From: Anomaloglossus baeobatrachus
Lineage: Eukaryota > Chordata > Amphibia > Anura > Aromobatidae
DNA: 64,000 bases
Assembly: GCF_048569485.1 (NCBI RefSeq)
Contig: NC_134360.1
Span: 206,569,953-206,633,952 of the forward strand
Direction: 5' to 3'
Shown: piece after piece, positions 47,501 through 59,900 of the stretch
How positions within the stretch are numbered: position 1 is the stretch's first letter
Layout: every line of letters starts with the position of its first letter
The notes under the pieces: generated by a model
The model's input: only the letters and a program-made list of their open reading frames with translations
The model's database searches: none
Told to the model about the DNA's origin: nothing
Program-made: the position numbers and the translations under genes

Positions 47501-49985
47501 TTTAGCTGTAGTACCTGGGTGTTGCCCGGGATTGTAACTGTCTCTGTCTGTCTCTGTCTGTGTGGCTCTGTGTGTTTTGTCTCCATCCATGTCTGTCTCT
47601 TTCCCCCCCCTGTCTCTTTCCCCCCCCCTGTCTCTTTCCCCCCCCCTGTCTCTTTCCCCCCCCTCTGTCTCTTTCCCCCCCCTCTGTCTCTTTCCCCCCC
47701 TCTGTCTCTTTCCCCCCCTCTGTCTCTTTCCCCCCCTCTGTCTTTCCCCCCCTGTCTTTCCCCCTCTGTCTTTCCCCCCCTGTCTTTCCCCCTCTGTCTT
47801 TCCCCCCCTGTCTTTCCCCCCCTGTCTTTCCCCCCCTGTCTTTCCCCCCTCTGTCTTTCCCCCCCCTCTGTCTTTCCCCCCCCTCTGTCTTTCCCCCCCC
47901 TCTGTCTTCCCCCCCCCTCTGTCTTCCCCCCCCCTCTGTCTCCCCCCCCTCTGTCTTCCCCCCCCCCTCTGTCTTCCCCCCCTCTGTCTCCCCCCCCTCT
48001 GTCTTCCCCCCCCTCTGTCTTCCCCCCCCCTCTGTCTTCCCCCCCTCTGTCTTCCCCCCCCCTCTGTCTTCCCCCCCCCTCTGTCTTCCCCCCCCTCTGT
48101 CTTCCCCCCCTCTGTCTTCCCCCCCCCTGTCTTCCCCCCCCCTGTCTTCCCCCCCCCTGTCTTTCCCCCCCTCTCTTTCCCCCCCTCTCTTTCCCCCCCT
48201 CTCTTTCCCCCCCTCTCTTTCCCCCCCTCTCTTTCCCCCCCTCTCTTTCCCCCCCTCTCTTTCCCCCCCTCTCTTTCCCCCCCTCTCTTTCCCCCCCTCT
48301 CTTTCCCCCCCTGTCTTCCCCCCCTCTCTTTCCCCCCTCTCTTTCCCCCCTCTGTCTTTCCCCCCCCCTGTCTTTCCCCCCCCCTGTCTTTCCCCCCCCT
48401 GTCTTTCCCCCCCCTCTGTCTTCCCCCCCCCTCTGTCTCCCCCCCCTCTGTCTTTCCCCCCCCCTCTGTCTTTCCCCCCCCCCTGTCTTTCCCCCCCTCT
48501 GTCTTTCCCCCCCTCTGTCTTTCCCCCCCTCTGTCTTTCCCCCCCTCTGTCTTTCCCCCCCTCTGTCTTTCCCCCCCTCTGTCTTTCCCCCCCTCTGTCT
48601 TCCCCCCCCCTCTGTCTTTCCCCCCCTCTGTCTTTCCCCCCCTCTGTCTTTCCCCCCTCTGTCTTTCCCCCCCTCTGTCTTTCCCCCCTCTGTCTTTCCC
48701 CCCCTCTGTCTTTCCCCCCCTCTGTCTTTCCCCCCCCCTCTGTCTTTCCCCCCCCCTCTGTCTTTCCCCCCCTGTCTTCCCCCCCCTCTGTCTCTCTTCC
48801 CCCCCCCCCCTCTGTCTCTCTTCCCCCCCCCTCTGTCTCTCTTCCCCCCCCTCTGTCTCTCTCCCCCCCCTCTGTCTCTCTTCCCCCCCCCCCCCTGTCT
48901 CTCTTCCCCCCCCCCCTGTCTCTCTTCCCCCCCCCCCCTGTCTCTCTTCCCCCCCCCTCTGTCTCTCTTCCCCCCCCTCTGTCTCTCTTCCCCCCCCTCT
49001 GTCTCTCTTCCCCCCCCCTCTGTCTCTCTTCCCCCCCCCTCTGTCTCTCTTCCCCCCCCCTCTGTCTCTCTCCCCCCCCCTCTGTCTCTCTCCCCCCCCC
49101 TCTGTCTCTCTCCCCCCCCCTCTGTCTCTCTTTCCCCCCCCTCTGTCTCTTTCCCCCCCCTCTGTCTCTTCCCCCCCCCTCTGTCTCTTCCCCCCCCCTC
49201 TGTCTCTTCCCCCCCTCTGTCTCTTTCCCCCCCCCTCTGTCTCTTCCCCCCCCCTCTGTCTCTTTCCCCCCCCTCTGTCTCTTTCCCCCCCCTCTGTCTC
49301 TTTCCCCCCCCCTCTGTCTCTTTCCCCCCCCTCTGTCTCTTTCCCCCCCCTCTGTCTCTTTCCCCCCCCCTCTGTCTCTTTCCCCCCCCTCTGTCTCTTT
49401 CCCCCCCCTCTGTCTCTTTCCCCCCCCTCTGTCTCTTTCCCCCCCCTCTGTCTCTTTCCCCCCCCTCTGTCTCTTTCCCCCCCCCTCTGTCTCTTTCCCC
49501 CCCCCTCTGTCTCTTTCCCCCCCCCTCTGTCTCTTTCCCCCCCCTCTGTCTCTTTCCCCCCCCTCTGTCTCTTTCCCCCCCCTCTGTCTCTTTCCCCCCC
49601 CTCTGTCTCTTTCCCCCCCCCCCTCTGTCTCTTTTCCCCCCCTCTGTCTCTTTTCCCCCCCTCTGTCTCTTTTCCCCCCTCTGTCTGTTTCTATCCATCT
49701 CACCAGCGACATCTTATTACCTCACACATAAGCTTCTTATACTAACAGTTTATGTTGTTCCTATAGCAACCACTGACAGCTGCTATTAATAGCCTGTAGC
49801 TCCTATCTCCATTGACTTTAATGGAGACAGGATTTTTGGAGAGTAACTGTAAAGCGCGGGGTTACACTTTCCTGTGAAAACATAGTTATGACGTTCCCTG
49901 AGTCACATTAGGCGTCTGTGCAAAATTTTGTGATTGTAAATGCGACGGTGCGAATTCCGTTAGCGGGGACACATACACTATGTGT
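47501..49985. repeat. Dispersed repeat with a hugely expanded C-rich core
   Basis: The left part (about 47501-47590) carries a CCTGGGTGTTGCCCGGG motif followed by TCTGTCTC repeats. The right part (about 49700-49985) runs through TAACAGTTTATGTTGTTCCT and GAATTCCGTTAGCGG to a TA-rich end. From memory the two flanks together resemble a repeat common in fish and amphibian genomes that inserts near TA microsatellites; I do not assign a class. Everything between is tandem array. Confidence 0.5.
47590..49695. repeat. 2.1-kb C-rich tandem array (TCTGTCTCTTTCCCCCCC type)
   Basis: Over a hundred units of about 15-21 bases made of TCTGTCTCTTT, TCTGTCTTT, TCTGTCTT or CTCTCTTT followed by six to ten Cs. 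Unit types form blocks: TCTGTCTC units at the left and right, CTCTCTTT units around 48170-48310, TCTGTCTT units around 47905-48160. The array is nearly pure pyrimidine on this strand apart from one G per unit. The complementary strand is packed with G-runs. Reading frames stay open for 700 or more codons only because no unit contains a stop; they are not genes. Confidence 0.95.
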
Positions 49986-50002
49986 ATATGTATATATAAT
50001 AA

Positions 50003-50152
<150 letters not shown>

Positions 50153-50362
50153 TGTATGGGGGGCCATTTCTACCTCCAAAGCAGATGGAATTGTGCATTA
50201 TAATGAATTATTGGACTGCATAGGGCCCTTAAACTGTTTTTGCACTGGGGTCCTCTTCTGTCTGTGTCTGCCAATATGTTAAAATAATGTATATTTTCAT
50301 GATGGTTTTTGCATATGTACAGAAATGACAAACTTTTTTTTTTTTTTTTTTTCCTTCCATAG

Positions 50363-50536
<174 letters not shown>

Positions 50537-50551
50537 TGACCTGTTTTTATT

Positions 50552-50650
50552 TTCTGTTACTTGCATAGCACCAACATATTCCACAGCTCTGTACGGAGAC
50601 TATAATCACTTACGTCGTTCAATGCTCCATGGTCCTGTACTGTGCGCACA
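50552..50650 (-). mobile_element. SINE 3' fragment, minus strand
   Basis: The phrase TTGCATAGCACCAACATATT, then CCACAGCTCTGTACGGAG, is the reverse complement of the tail seen in the SINE at 9674-9935 and in L2-type tails. Intron 9; only the 3' part is present. Confidence 0.5.
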
Positions 50651-50777
50651 CCCAGGAAACTAATCCATGTGTTCATGAATTGTGAGATAAACCCCTGCAA
50701 ATATTGACCTTTCTCAGATTAAAACTCAGAACAGAGTTCTGCAGATATTAACAATTCCCTCTTCTCTCTTTCCCAAG

Positions 50778-50825
50778 ACGTTTCCATCAGAGTCTTCCAT
50801 TCAACAGAAAGTCTTAGGTTTGCTG
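50778..50825 (+). CDS. ZYG11B: ZYG11B coding exon 10
   Basis: 16 codons, TFPSESSIQQKVLGLL (human SFPTESSIQQKVLGLL). Acceptor TTTCCCAAG, donor GTAAGA. Intron 10, which follows, is 10 kb and contains D6. Confidence 0.94.
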
Positions 50826-50885
50826 GTAAGATTTTAACTATTTGTCTGCACGTGATATATGTGTTTGTTAGTAGTAATAAAAATA

Positions 50886-51364
50886 CAGTGGAACCTCGGT
50901 TTACGAGTAACTTGGTGTGCGAGTATTTCGCTATACGAGCAAAGCTCGCTGTAAATTTGTAACTCAGTTTACGAGCAAGCTTTGCTGTACGAGCAAATAC
51001 TCACCGCACACACTTCCGGTTCCGTACTTTCACCGCGCTCTGACCCGCTCTTGCGGTCCACACAAACACACACAAGCACGCACGCACACACATATTATGC
51101 TCACCTTACCTTCCGTTCCATCGCTGGCCTCATGGTTCTTGTAGTTCTCCGGTACAGGATGTGTATCCGGTAACCATCGCGATGATGGAGAAACATCCGC
51201 TGTCAGCTGCTTCTCAAAGGCAGCGCGCTGACCAATTAGAGGCAAGCGGCTACTGCCTTTGAGAAGCGTCTGACAGCGGACGTTCCTCCATTGTTGCGAT
51301 GGTTACTGGATCTGGATACACATCCTGTACCGGCGAACTACAAAAACCAGGAGGCCAGCGATGG

Positions 51365-51395
<31 letters not shown>

Positions 51396-51552
51396 ACAAC
51401 AGGGGACCAAGATGGGACAATAAAACAAGTTGTGGAACGAATTGTCTGAGCTTGCATTATTTCCTATGGGAAATTTTGCTTTGCTAGACGAGTAACTTGG
51501 TTTACAAGCACACTCCCAGAACGGATTGTTCTCGTAAACCAAGGTTCCACTG
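50886..51552. mobile_element. TA-flanked Tc1/mariner-pogo type short element
   Basis: Inverted ends CAGTGGAACCTCGGTTTACG and ACCAAGGTTCCACTG, with TA on both sides (50884-50885 and 51553-51554). The interior is itself a foldback: CATCCGCTGTCAGCTGCTTC pairs with GAAGCGTCTGACAGCGGACG. A GT microsatellite lies at about 51370-51394. No transposase remains, so it is non-autonomous. End sequence and TA target fit the pogo/Tigger group. Confidence 0.75.
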
Positions 51553-51820
51553 TAGTAATAACTCCGCAGCACTTTACAATTACTTGTGGCTGGAAACGGT
51601 TTGAATGAATGACGTTAGGGCTCTTTCTCCTGAGATGGATTAGTGACTCACTTTTCCAAACGCCAAAGAATCTGATTTGCACCAAGATTGAAGCAGCTAA
51701 ATCTTATCCAGTTTAGCAGGATCCGTTTGTCATCCTTTTATTTCTGACATGTTTTAGAGACTTAAAGGAGTCGTTCAGGATTAGAAACAAACGTGGCTGT
51801 TTTCGTCACGAAACTTTAAA

Positions 51821-52214
51821 GGTACTGTCACACATAACGAGATCGCTGTGGAGTCACGGTTTCTGTGACGCAGTAGCGATCCCGTTAGCGATCTTGTTAT
51901 GTGTGACGCCTACCAGCGATCAGGCCCCTGCTGTGAGATCGCTAGTCGTTGCAGAATGGTCCAGGCCATTTTCTTCAAAGGCGATGTCCTGCTGGGCAGG
52001 ACACATCGCTGTGTATGACACTGTGTGACAGGGCCACAGTGACTGCGGAGATCGTTATACAGGTCACTACTGCGACCTGTATCGTTCCTGCATCGTTGGT
52101 AAGGTCTGACTGTGTGACATCTCACCTGCGACCTCCCAGCGACTTACCAGCGATGCCTATCAGGTCTCATCGTTTTCGGGATCGCTGGTAAGTCGTTGTG
52201 TGTGACTGGGCCTT
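51821..52214. mobile_element. TIR element related to family 1
   Basis: Ends AGGTACTGTCACACATAACG and CGTTGTGTGTGACTGGGCCT are inverted; inner GTCACGG and GCGATC motifs resemble 22003-22588. Encodes nothing. Confidence 0.65.
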
Positions 52215-52577
52215 AACCCACATGTTCATGAGTTCTTCTATCTCTGCTCCATTGACGTTTGTGGCTGCGTGGCAGTATCACAGATAACCTGTGGACAGGA
52301 GTGGTGCTTTTTTTTTTTTTTCCTAGAAAGAGCCATTTTTTTTTTCTTTTCTAATCATGTACAGTATAACCAATAGGTTATTCCCATCATCACAATTTAT
52401 CTGCTCATGCACACCACTGCTACGTTCATTGTCTATAGGACTGCTGGCTATAGAAAAGTACTGTTTCCATAGACCATACATTGACAAGGGGTATGGATAT
52501 GCGCCCACCAATCTATTACAATGGGGCATTTCCCAGCCTTGGTTTTGGGATCAGAAGGTATTGCCTATCTTCTGTCT
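52215..52577. other. Intron 10 stretch with nothing recognised
   Basis: Contains T-runs at about 52307-52320 and 52335-52345. No gene or paired repeat seen. Confidence 0.4.
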
Positions 52578-53141
52578 AATGCCGGCGTCACACGGTACGA
52601 TATATTGGGCGATATGTCGGCGGGGTCACGGAATTCGTGACGCACATCCGGCATCATTAGAGATGTCACCTCCGAACAACTGTGAACGAGCAAAAATACT
52701 CACCTTATCGTTGCTCGTTGACACGTCGTTCATTTTCAAAATGTCGTTCCTCCTTCTGTGCACCGGTTGTTCGTCGTTCCTGTGGCAGCACACATCGCTC
52801 TGTGTGACGCCCCGGGAACGATGAACACAGCTTACCTGCGTCCCGCCAGCAATGCGGAAGGAAGGAGGTGGGCGGGATGTTTATGTCCCGCTCATCTCCG
52901 CCCCTCCGCTTCTATTGGCCGGCGGCTGTGTGACGTCGCTGTGACGCCAAACGTCCCTCCCCCTTCAGGAAGAGGATGTTCGCCGCCCACAGCGAGGTCG
53001 TGCGGGAGGTAAGTACGTGTGACGGGGGTTACCGACTTTGTGCGCCACGGGCAATGAATTGCCCGTGATGCACAAACGACGGGGGCGGGTACGATCGCTT
53101 GTGCGATCGCAGGATATATCGTCCCGTGTGACGCCGGTATT
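52578..53141. mobile_element. TIR element (TAATGCCGGCGTCACACGG ends)
   Basis: Inverted ends TAATGCCGGCGTCACACGG and CCGTGTGACGCCGGTATTA. The interior has GCGATC and CACATCGC blocks like family 1. Encodes nothing. The hAT-like element at 53144 lies two bases beyond. Confidence 0.72.
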
Positions 53142-53143
53142 AG

Positions 53144-53317
53144 GCAGTGTTTCCCAAACTCCAGTCCTCATGGTTCCCAACAGGTCATGTTTTCAGTATT
53201 TCCTTACTATTGAACAGGTGATGGAATCATTATCAAGGCATCACCTGTGCTATATTAAGGAAATCTTGAAAACATGACCTGTTGGGGGTCGTGAGGACTG
53301 GAGTTTGGGAACCACTG
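53144..53317. mobile_element. Short hAT-like element with 8-base target duplication
   Basis: Ends CAGTGTTTCCCAAACTCCAG and GGAGTTTGGGAACCACTG are inverted. The 8 bases outside are GTATTAGG and GTGTAAGG, matching at six of eight, as expected for an ageing hAT target duplication. Same family as 32572-32713. Confidence 0.78.
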
Positions 53318-53618
53318 GTGTAAGGTATATAGATCCACAAAAAGTGGCCATATAATAAAATACTAGTCTGCTGCTGTTTTTGACAGGATCAGATGACAAT
53401 CTAATGTGTATGGGGGTGCCCTCAAGAAGCAAATGTCAGGAGTAAGCAGTATCGGGCATGTTGGATTTTCACATGCCCAATCGTTTATTCCAAGTGTCTT
53501 TATGGTGACTTATTTCCCACTTACAAGTTTAAAGAGCCGTATACATTCACCAGCTGTCTAAGGCCGGATTCACAGATCCAAGTATCATCACCCTGAGTTG
53601 GGGACAGAACATTTGTTC

Positions 53619-53789
53619 AGGCCGGAGTCACACTTGCGAGTCTCGCATCGCATCACCCGGCAGCCGCACACTCTCCTGACAGGAGCGGGTCGGCTGCATG
53701 TATTTCTATGCAGCTAAGAGGCCCCTGTCCGGAGAGTGTGTGGCCGTGCCGGGGGATGCGATGCTAGACTTGCAAGTGTCAACTCCGGT
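53619..53789. mobile_element. Short TIR element
   Basis: Ends AGGCCGGAGTCACACTTGCG and TTGCAAGTGTCAACTCCGG are inverted. The interior pairs CACACTCTCCTGACAGG with CTGTCCGGAGAGTGTGTGG. Encodes nothing. Confidence 0.7.
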
Positions 53790-53960
53790 TTCAGCAAGTA
53801 AATGGAGAAATATAAACCCAATTGACGCTCATTAATCTGATTAAGATCCAGCGTATGGTGATGTATAAAATATTAAATGCTCTGTCTGATGTTACTTTAG
53901 CATAATCTTGAGTAGTTTTTGCTTATTTCTGGTGTTTTACACTTTTTTTTAATTTTTTTT

Positions 53961-56900
53961 CTCTATCGCTTCCATTGGGGGACACAGGACCATGGGTTAT
54001 GCTGCTGTGACTAGGAGGCTGACACTAAGGGTACCTTCACACTTAGCGATGCAGCAGCGATCCGACCAGCGATCTGACCTGGTCAGGATCGCTGCTGCAT
54101 CGCTACATGGTCGCTGGTGAGCTGTCAAACAGGCAGATCTCACCAGCGACCAGTGAACAGCCCCCAGCCAGCAGCGACGTGCAAGCGACGCTGCGCTTGC
54201 ACGGAGCCGCCGTCTGGAAGCTGCGGAGACTGGTAACTAAGGTAAACATCGGGTATGGTTACCCGATGTTTACATTAGTTACCAGTGTGAGCAGGGAGCA
54301 GGGAGCCGCGCACACTGAGCGCTGGCTCCTTGCTCTCCTAGCTACAGTACACATCGGGTTAATTAACCCGATGTGTACAGCAGCTACATGTGCAGAGAGC
54401 CGGAGCCGGCAGCACAGGCAGCGTGAGAGCTGCAGAGGCTGGTAACTAAGGTAAATATCGGGTAACCACCTTGGTTACCCGATGTTTATCTTGGATACAG
54501 CTTACCTCAGCTGTCAGACGCCGGCTCCTGCTCCCTGCTTGCTTCATTTGTCGCTCTCTTGCTGTCACACACAGCGATCTGTGTGTCACAGCAGGAGAGC
54601 GGCTTTGAAGAAAACGAACCAGGGCTGTGTGTAACGAGCAGCGATCTCGCAGCAGGGGCCAGATCGCTGCTCAGTGTCACACACAGCGAGATCGCTAATG
54701 AGGTCACTGCTGCGTCACAAAAAGCGTGACTCAGCAGCGATCTCGGCAGCGAGCTCGCTGTGTGTGAAGCACCCCTTAGTGAACATAAAGAGTTAGCTCC
54801 TCCCTAGCAGTGTACACCCCGAGCCGGAGGCGGTACAATGCCAGTTTTTTGCTTAGTGTCGTAGGAGGCTGAAGTGGGCCCATATCTCTGTGGGCCAACC
54901 TCAGCCTAGGCTATTGCGTTTTTTTTCCGGTTTTTTTTCGGGCTATACGGCGTTGCTCAGCATTCTCATCGTTCTACGTTTTTTGTCTCTTCTGCAGGGT
55001 TAAAGACCCTGCTTCAGAGAGAACTCTCGCCCCAGGGTTGCCTGAGGGCTCGAGACGCCAAGCCCTATTCCCCTCCGGCCCCATGGTACCACCCCAGGGG
55101 TTGATTGGGGACCGAGATTATTTGATTTAAGGGCACACACTCCCCGTCGACCCCCATGGTACCGTCCCAGGGGGTGTTTCTGGTGGAGGTGAAGAGGATT
55201 CCCTGAGGATGTCAGACTGTCACAGCGCAGGAGCGCTCACATCAAGGGGTCCTCTGTCACCAGGCCTCCCCCAGCGTTCACCTGATACCCTGGGCCCAGG
55301 CTGAGGTTCTGGCACTGCAGCGCAGGAGCGCTGCGCAGTCTCCATCACGGCCCCTCGGATGCCTCAACACTTACCAGGGGCTGCAGCAATCGTGGAGGGG
55401 ACTTATGGATCCGAGCGACGCGCGTGGACGCAGGTGAGAGCTGTTCCGCGCCCAGCGCTGCGCTCCCGGCGGCCGCCGCTCATTAATTTAGTTCCCGGCT
55501 TCGGGCCTAACTCGGGCTGGAGCGCTGCGCCGCCCGTTTGGCCCTCATCGGCCACACGCCCCCTCCAGCAGTAAAAAAAAAAAAGAGGCAAAAGCGCGCG
55601 TTTTTCTCTTACCAACGGCTCACCTCAGCACAGGCAGGCCGGTGAGCAACAGCATCTTTTCTCTGCGGCTACCTCCAGCTACTCTGAGGCCCCTGCTGAC
55701 CCGGGAAGGACACAGGCCAGGGTGAGTGCTGCTCCTCATTAGGACCAGCGACACTTTGTACTTTTTTGTTTTTTTTCTTCCAATTTTCTCCTGTCCCCTC
55801 CCTAGTAGGAGCCCTGAGCAGCCATGCCTAACTCTAAGTCGTCCCAATCCAAACAGGCCCCCTTCATAATGCATTTTGCGTGCTCGTCCTGCAACGAAAA
55901 ATTCTCCCAAGGCCAGGCTACCTCCCTCTGCGCAGCTTGCATTCCCGATCCGCAGCCCACGCAGATTGCCCCAGACGCCGCCAGCCCCCCCATCCACGCC
56001 GCTACTGCAGCAGTGCAGGACGCATCGGGCCCCAATGCGCTCCCTCCCCCGGAGTGGCTGACTTCTCTCTCCCAGTCGGTGGATTCTCTGTCAAGGGCGT
56101 CCCTGACCATCGCGCAAGCTTTGCAGTCGCTCCCTACGCTCAGCCATGCCACACAGGTGCAGCCGCCGCAGGACGACAGTTGTCCTGACCCTGACCTGGC
56201 TGCTGGAGCGCGGAAGCGAACCCGCACGGTCTCGTCTTCCAATTCCTCCCAGAGGTCTCTCTCCCCTCCAAGACCCGAGCTCCACTCGTCTCCGGGACCA
56301 TCCGATCTCTCCGGAGAAGAGTCGGATGCAGCCTCACTGCTGGACTCGGACCAGGCAGCTGATGTCAGGCGTATGGTGGACAGCCTGGTCGACGCAGTGA
56401 ATAAGACGCTGAAGCTCCAGCCGGTCTCTGCCACCGCCCAGAGCTCACAGGTATCTTTCAAACGTGTTAAGCGTGTCCACAGGTCTTTCTGCGATCATCC
56501 GGAATTCGCTGAGATCCTACGCAAGCACAGACAGCAACCGGACAAGACGTTCAACAACGGTAAGTCGATTGACTTACTTTATCCCTTCCCCGAGGATCTT
56601 AGGAAGGAATGGGCAGGCTCACCGGTGGTCGACCCCCCCCCCCCCCTCCCCCCGGTCTCCCGACTGTCCTCGCATACGGTTCTATCTCTGCCACAGGGGA
56701 CATCGCTCCGTGACGCCACGGACCGAAACATTGCGAGATTCGCCCGTTCGGCTTTCGAGGCAGCAGGCGCTGCCCTGTCGCCGGCTTTCGCCGCTGTCTG
56801 GGTAGCAAAGGCCATGGTGACATGGGCCGACACCCTCCGCAGAGGCCTTCGCTCACAGGATGGCGATCCCGAGCTCGTCAACATGGCGGCGCAGATTGTC

Positions 56901-59900
56901 CTAGTGGGTGAGTATATCATTAACGCATCTCTGGCGTCTGCCAACTGCGCAGCACAAGTGGCCAGCAACACGGTGGCAATCCGCTGGGCGGTCTGGCTCA
57001 GAGCCTGGAATGCAGACGCAGCTTCAAAGAAATCTCTTACCGCCCTCCCATTTGCAGGAGGCCAACTGTTCGGGGACAGGCTCGATCAGATCATCGCCGA
57101 GGCTATGGGAGGAAAGAGCACTTCCCTTCCCCAGCTGAGGCCAAGACGTATCCCGCTCCGCCAGCCGACCTCAGGTTTTCATCCTTTTCGCAGCTTCAGT
57201 TCCACTACACAGCCTAGGAGGAACAGATCCCCACAGAGAAACAGGAAGAACCCGTCCTTCAAAACAAATCCGTCCTGGCGTCCTAGATCACGCCAGCCAG
57301 CCAAACCAGCATCTAGATCTCAGCGATACTCCTCCAAATGACTCGTGGTCTTCGCGCGTCAGCGCGGACCAGGTGGGGGGGCGCCTGTCTCTTTTCCAAC
57401 ACGTCTGGCTGCCCTTGATCACAGACGCTTGGGTCAGAGAAATTTTAGTCTCGGGATACAAGATAGAGTTCTCGTCAATGCCCCCAAGTCGGTTTTTCCT
57501 TTCCCATCCTCCCGAGTCAGATGCGCGAGCTCGCCCTTTTCTTCACGCCATCGAAACTCTTCGCCGCTCAGGGGTCGTGGTGCCGGTCCCAGACTCGGAA
57601 CGGTTCAGGGGAGTCTACTCAAACCTCTTCGTTGTCCCCAAAAAGGACGGCACTGTGCGTCTCGTTCTCGACCTCAAGGTCCTCAACAGGTACGTCAGAC
57701 CCAGAAAATTTCGCATTGCCATGGAGGTCGGCGAATTCCTCGCCTCTCTGGACATACAGGATGCATATCTGCACATCCCGATTGCACATCAACACCAGAA
57801 ATTCCTGCGCTTTGCCGTGGCAGACGATCATTATCAGTTTACTGCCCTACCTTTCGGCCTTGCGTCTGCGCCCCGAGTATTCACGAAAGTCATGGCTGCT
57901 GCCATGTCGATCCTGCACTCCAGAGGAGTTCTGGTGATTCCATACCTGGACGACTTGCTGATCAAGGGGTCCTCTTTCAACGACTGCCGTCTAAGTGTCC
58001 AGGTTACCATCGATACTCTGTCCCGGCTCGGTTGGATCATCAATCGGAAGAAGTCCTCTCTGACCCCGGCCCGTCGGATCACATTCCTCGGCATGGAGTT
58101 CGATACCATCCAAGGACGTGTGTCCCTTCCACAGGAAAAGATTGCCTCCCTCCAGAGAGATGTCCAGTCCCTCCACCGCTCCAGAGCGGTGTCCATACGA
58201 TTCGGTATGAGGGCCCTAGGTCGGATGGTGGCGGCAATAGAGGCGGTCCCGTTCGCCCGCTTTCATCTTCGTCCCCTTCAGCTATCTCTGCTGCACAATT
58301 GGGACAAGTCGCTATTCACCCTGGATCGCAAGATAAAGTTGTCCCCGGAAGTCCGCCGCTCTCTGCTCTGGTGGACCAACAGCCTAAATCTCTCCAAAGG
58401 AATGTCATTCGTACCGGTATACTGGCAGACAGTCATCACCGATGCCAGCCTTCTGGGCTGGGGAGCGGTGTTCCATCATCACACGGCTCACGGACAGTGG
58501 TCCTCCCGGGAAAGCCGACTCCCGATCAACGTTTTGGAGATCAGAGCGGTCCTTTGAGCCCTGCAAGCTTTTCAGCGCCTTATACAGGGGTCTCCAATCA
58601 GAATACAGTCTGACAACGCCACGGCGGTGGCATACATCAATCACCAGGGCGGCACGAGGAGCGTCATGGCAATGAGAGAGGTGAAGAAGATCATACAGTG
58701 GACAGAGTCGCACAACTCCAGGATCTCCGCGGTACATATCCCCGGCGTGGAAAATTGGGCGGCCGACTATCTCAGCAGACAGGGTCTGGCGTCGGGCGAA
58801 TGGTCTCTCAACAGAGACGTTTTCGGACAGATCTGCCACAGATGGGGGACTCTGGATGTGGACCTGATGGCCTCGCGGTTCAACAATCAAGTCCCACAGT
58901 TCATATCTCACTCCCACGACAAGCAGGCGCTAGGAGTCGACGCCCTCATTCTTCCCTGGACTCACTTCAGACTACCGTTCATCTTTCCGCCGCTGCCACT
59001 GATCCCAAGAGTCCTCAAGAAAATCAAGGCAGAGGGCATTCCGGTGATTCTCATCGCCCCAGAATGGCCCAGGCGAGCATGGTTCGCAGAACTCGCACAG
59101 CTCGTCGCGGACACCCCATGGCGGCTTCCGGATCGGCCGGACCTGCTGTCTCAAGGTCCGCTCTTCCATCAGAATTCAGGGGTTCTTAATTTGACGGCAT
59201 GGCTCTTGAATCCTGGCTGTTAGCCCAGTCAGGATTTGCTCCAGGAGTGATTCAGACTATGATTAGGGCTCGAAAGCCTTCATCTTCGAAGATCTACTAC
59301 CGCACCTGGAAGGCCTTTTTTCAGTGGTGCGAGGTCAACTGAAATCTCTCCCCGCTAGTTCTGTCACTACCGACGCTTCTAGCGTTCCTTCAGGCAGCGT
59401 TGCAAGCGGGTCTCTCGCTGGCAACCATCAAGGGGCAGGTTTCGGCTTTGTCTGTTCTTTTCCAACGAAATCTAGTATCACGTCTGCAGGTCATGACGTT
59501 CATCCAAGGAGTCGCTCATCTGAATCCGCCCTATCGGGCTCCGCTAGAACCATGGGATCTCAATCTGGTTTTAGGATCCCTCCAACTGGCTCCATTTGAA
59601 CCACTCAAAGAATCTTCAGTCTCACACTTATCCTGGAAAGTGATTTTTTTTGGTGGCGGTCACTTCAATCAGGAGAATGTCTGAACTGGCAGCTCTTTCG
59701 TGCCGTTCACCTTTTCTTGTTTTTCACCAGGACAAGGTTGTCCTGCGTCCGTCTCCGGATTTCCTGCCGAAGGTAGTGTCTCCTTTTCACCTGAATGAGG
59801 ATATCGTGCTTCCATCTTTTTGTCCAGCACCCACTCGCTCCTTGGAAAGGTCACTACACACTATGGACTTAGTACGAGCGCTCAGGATTTACGTCTCAAG

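Noticed and set aside
47444-49789. Several overlapping open frames of more than 700 codons on both strands (Pro/Ser/Leu-rich and Gly/Lys/Arg-rich).
   Set aside because: They exist only because the C-rich tandem unit contains no stop in most frames. Composition is purely repetitive, there is no start context, and all frames are open at once.
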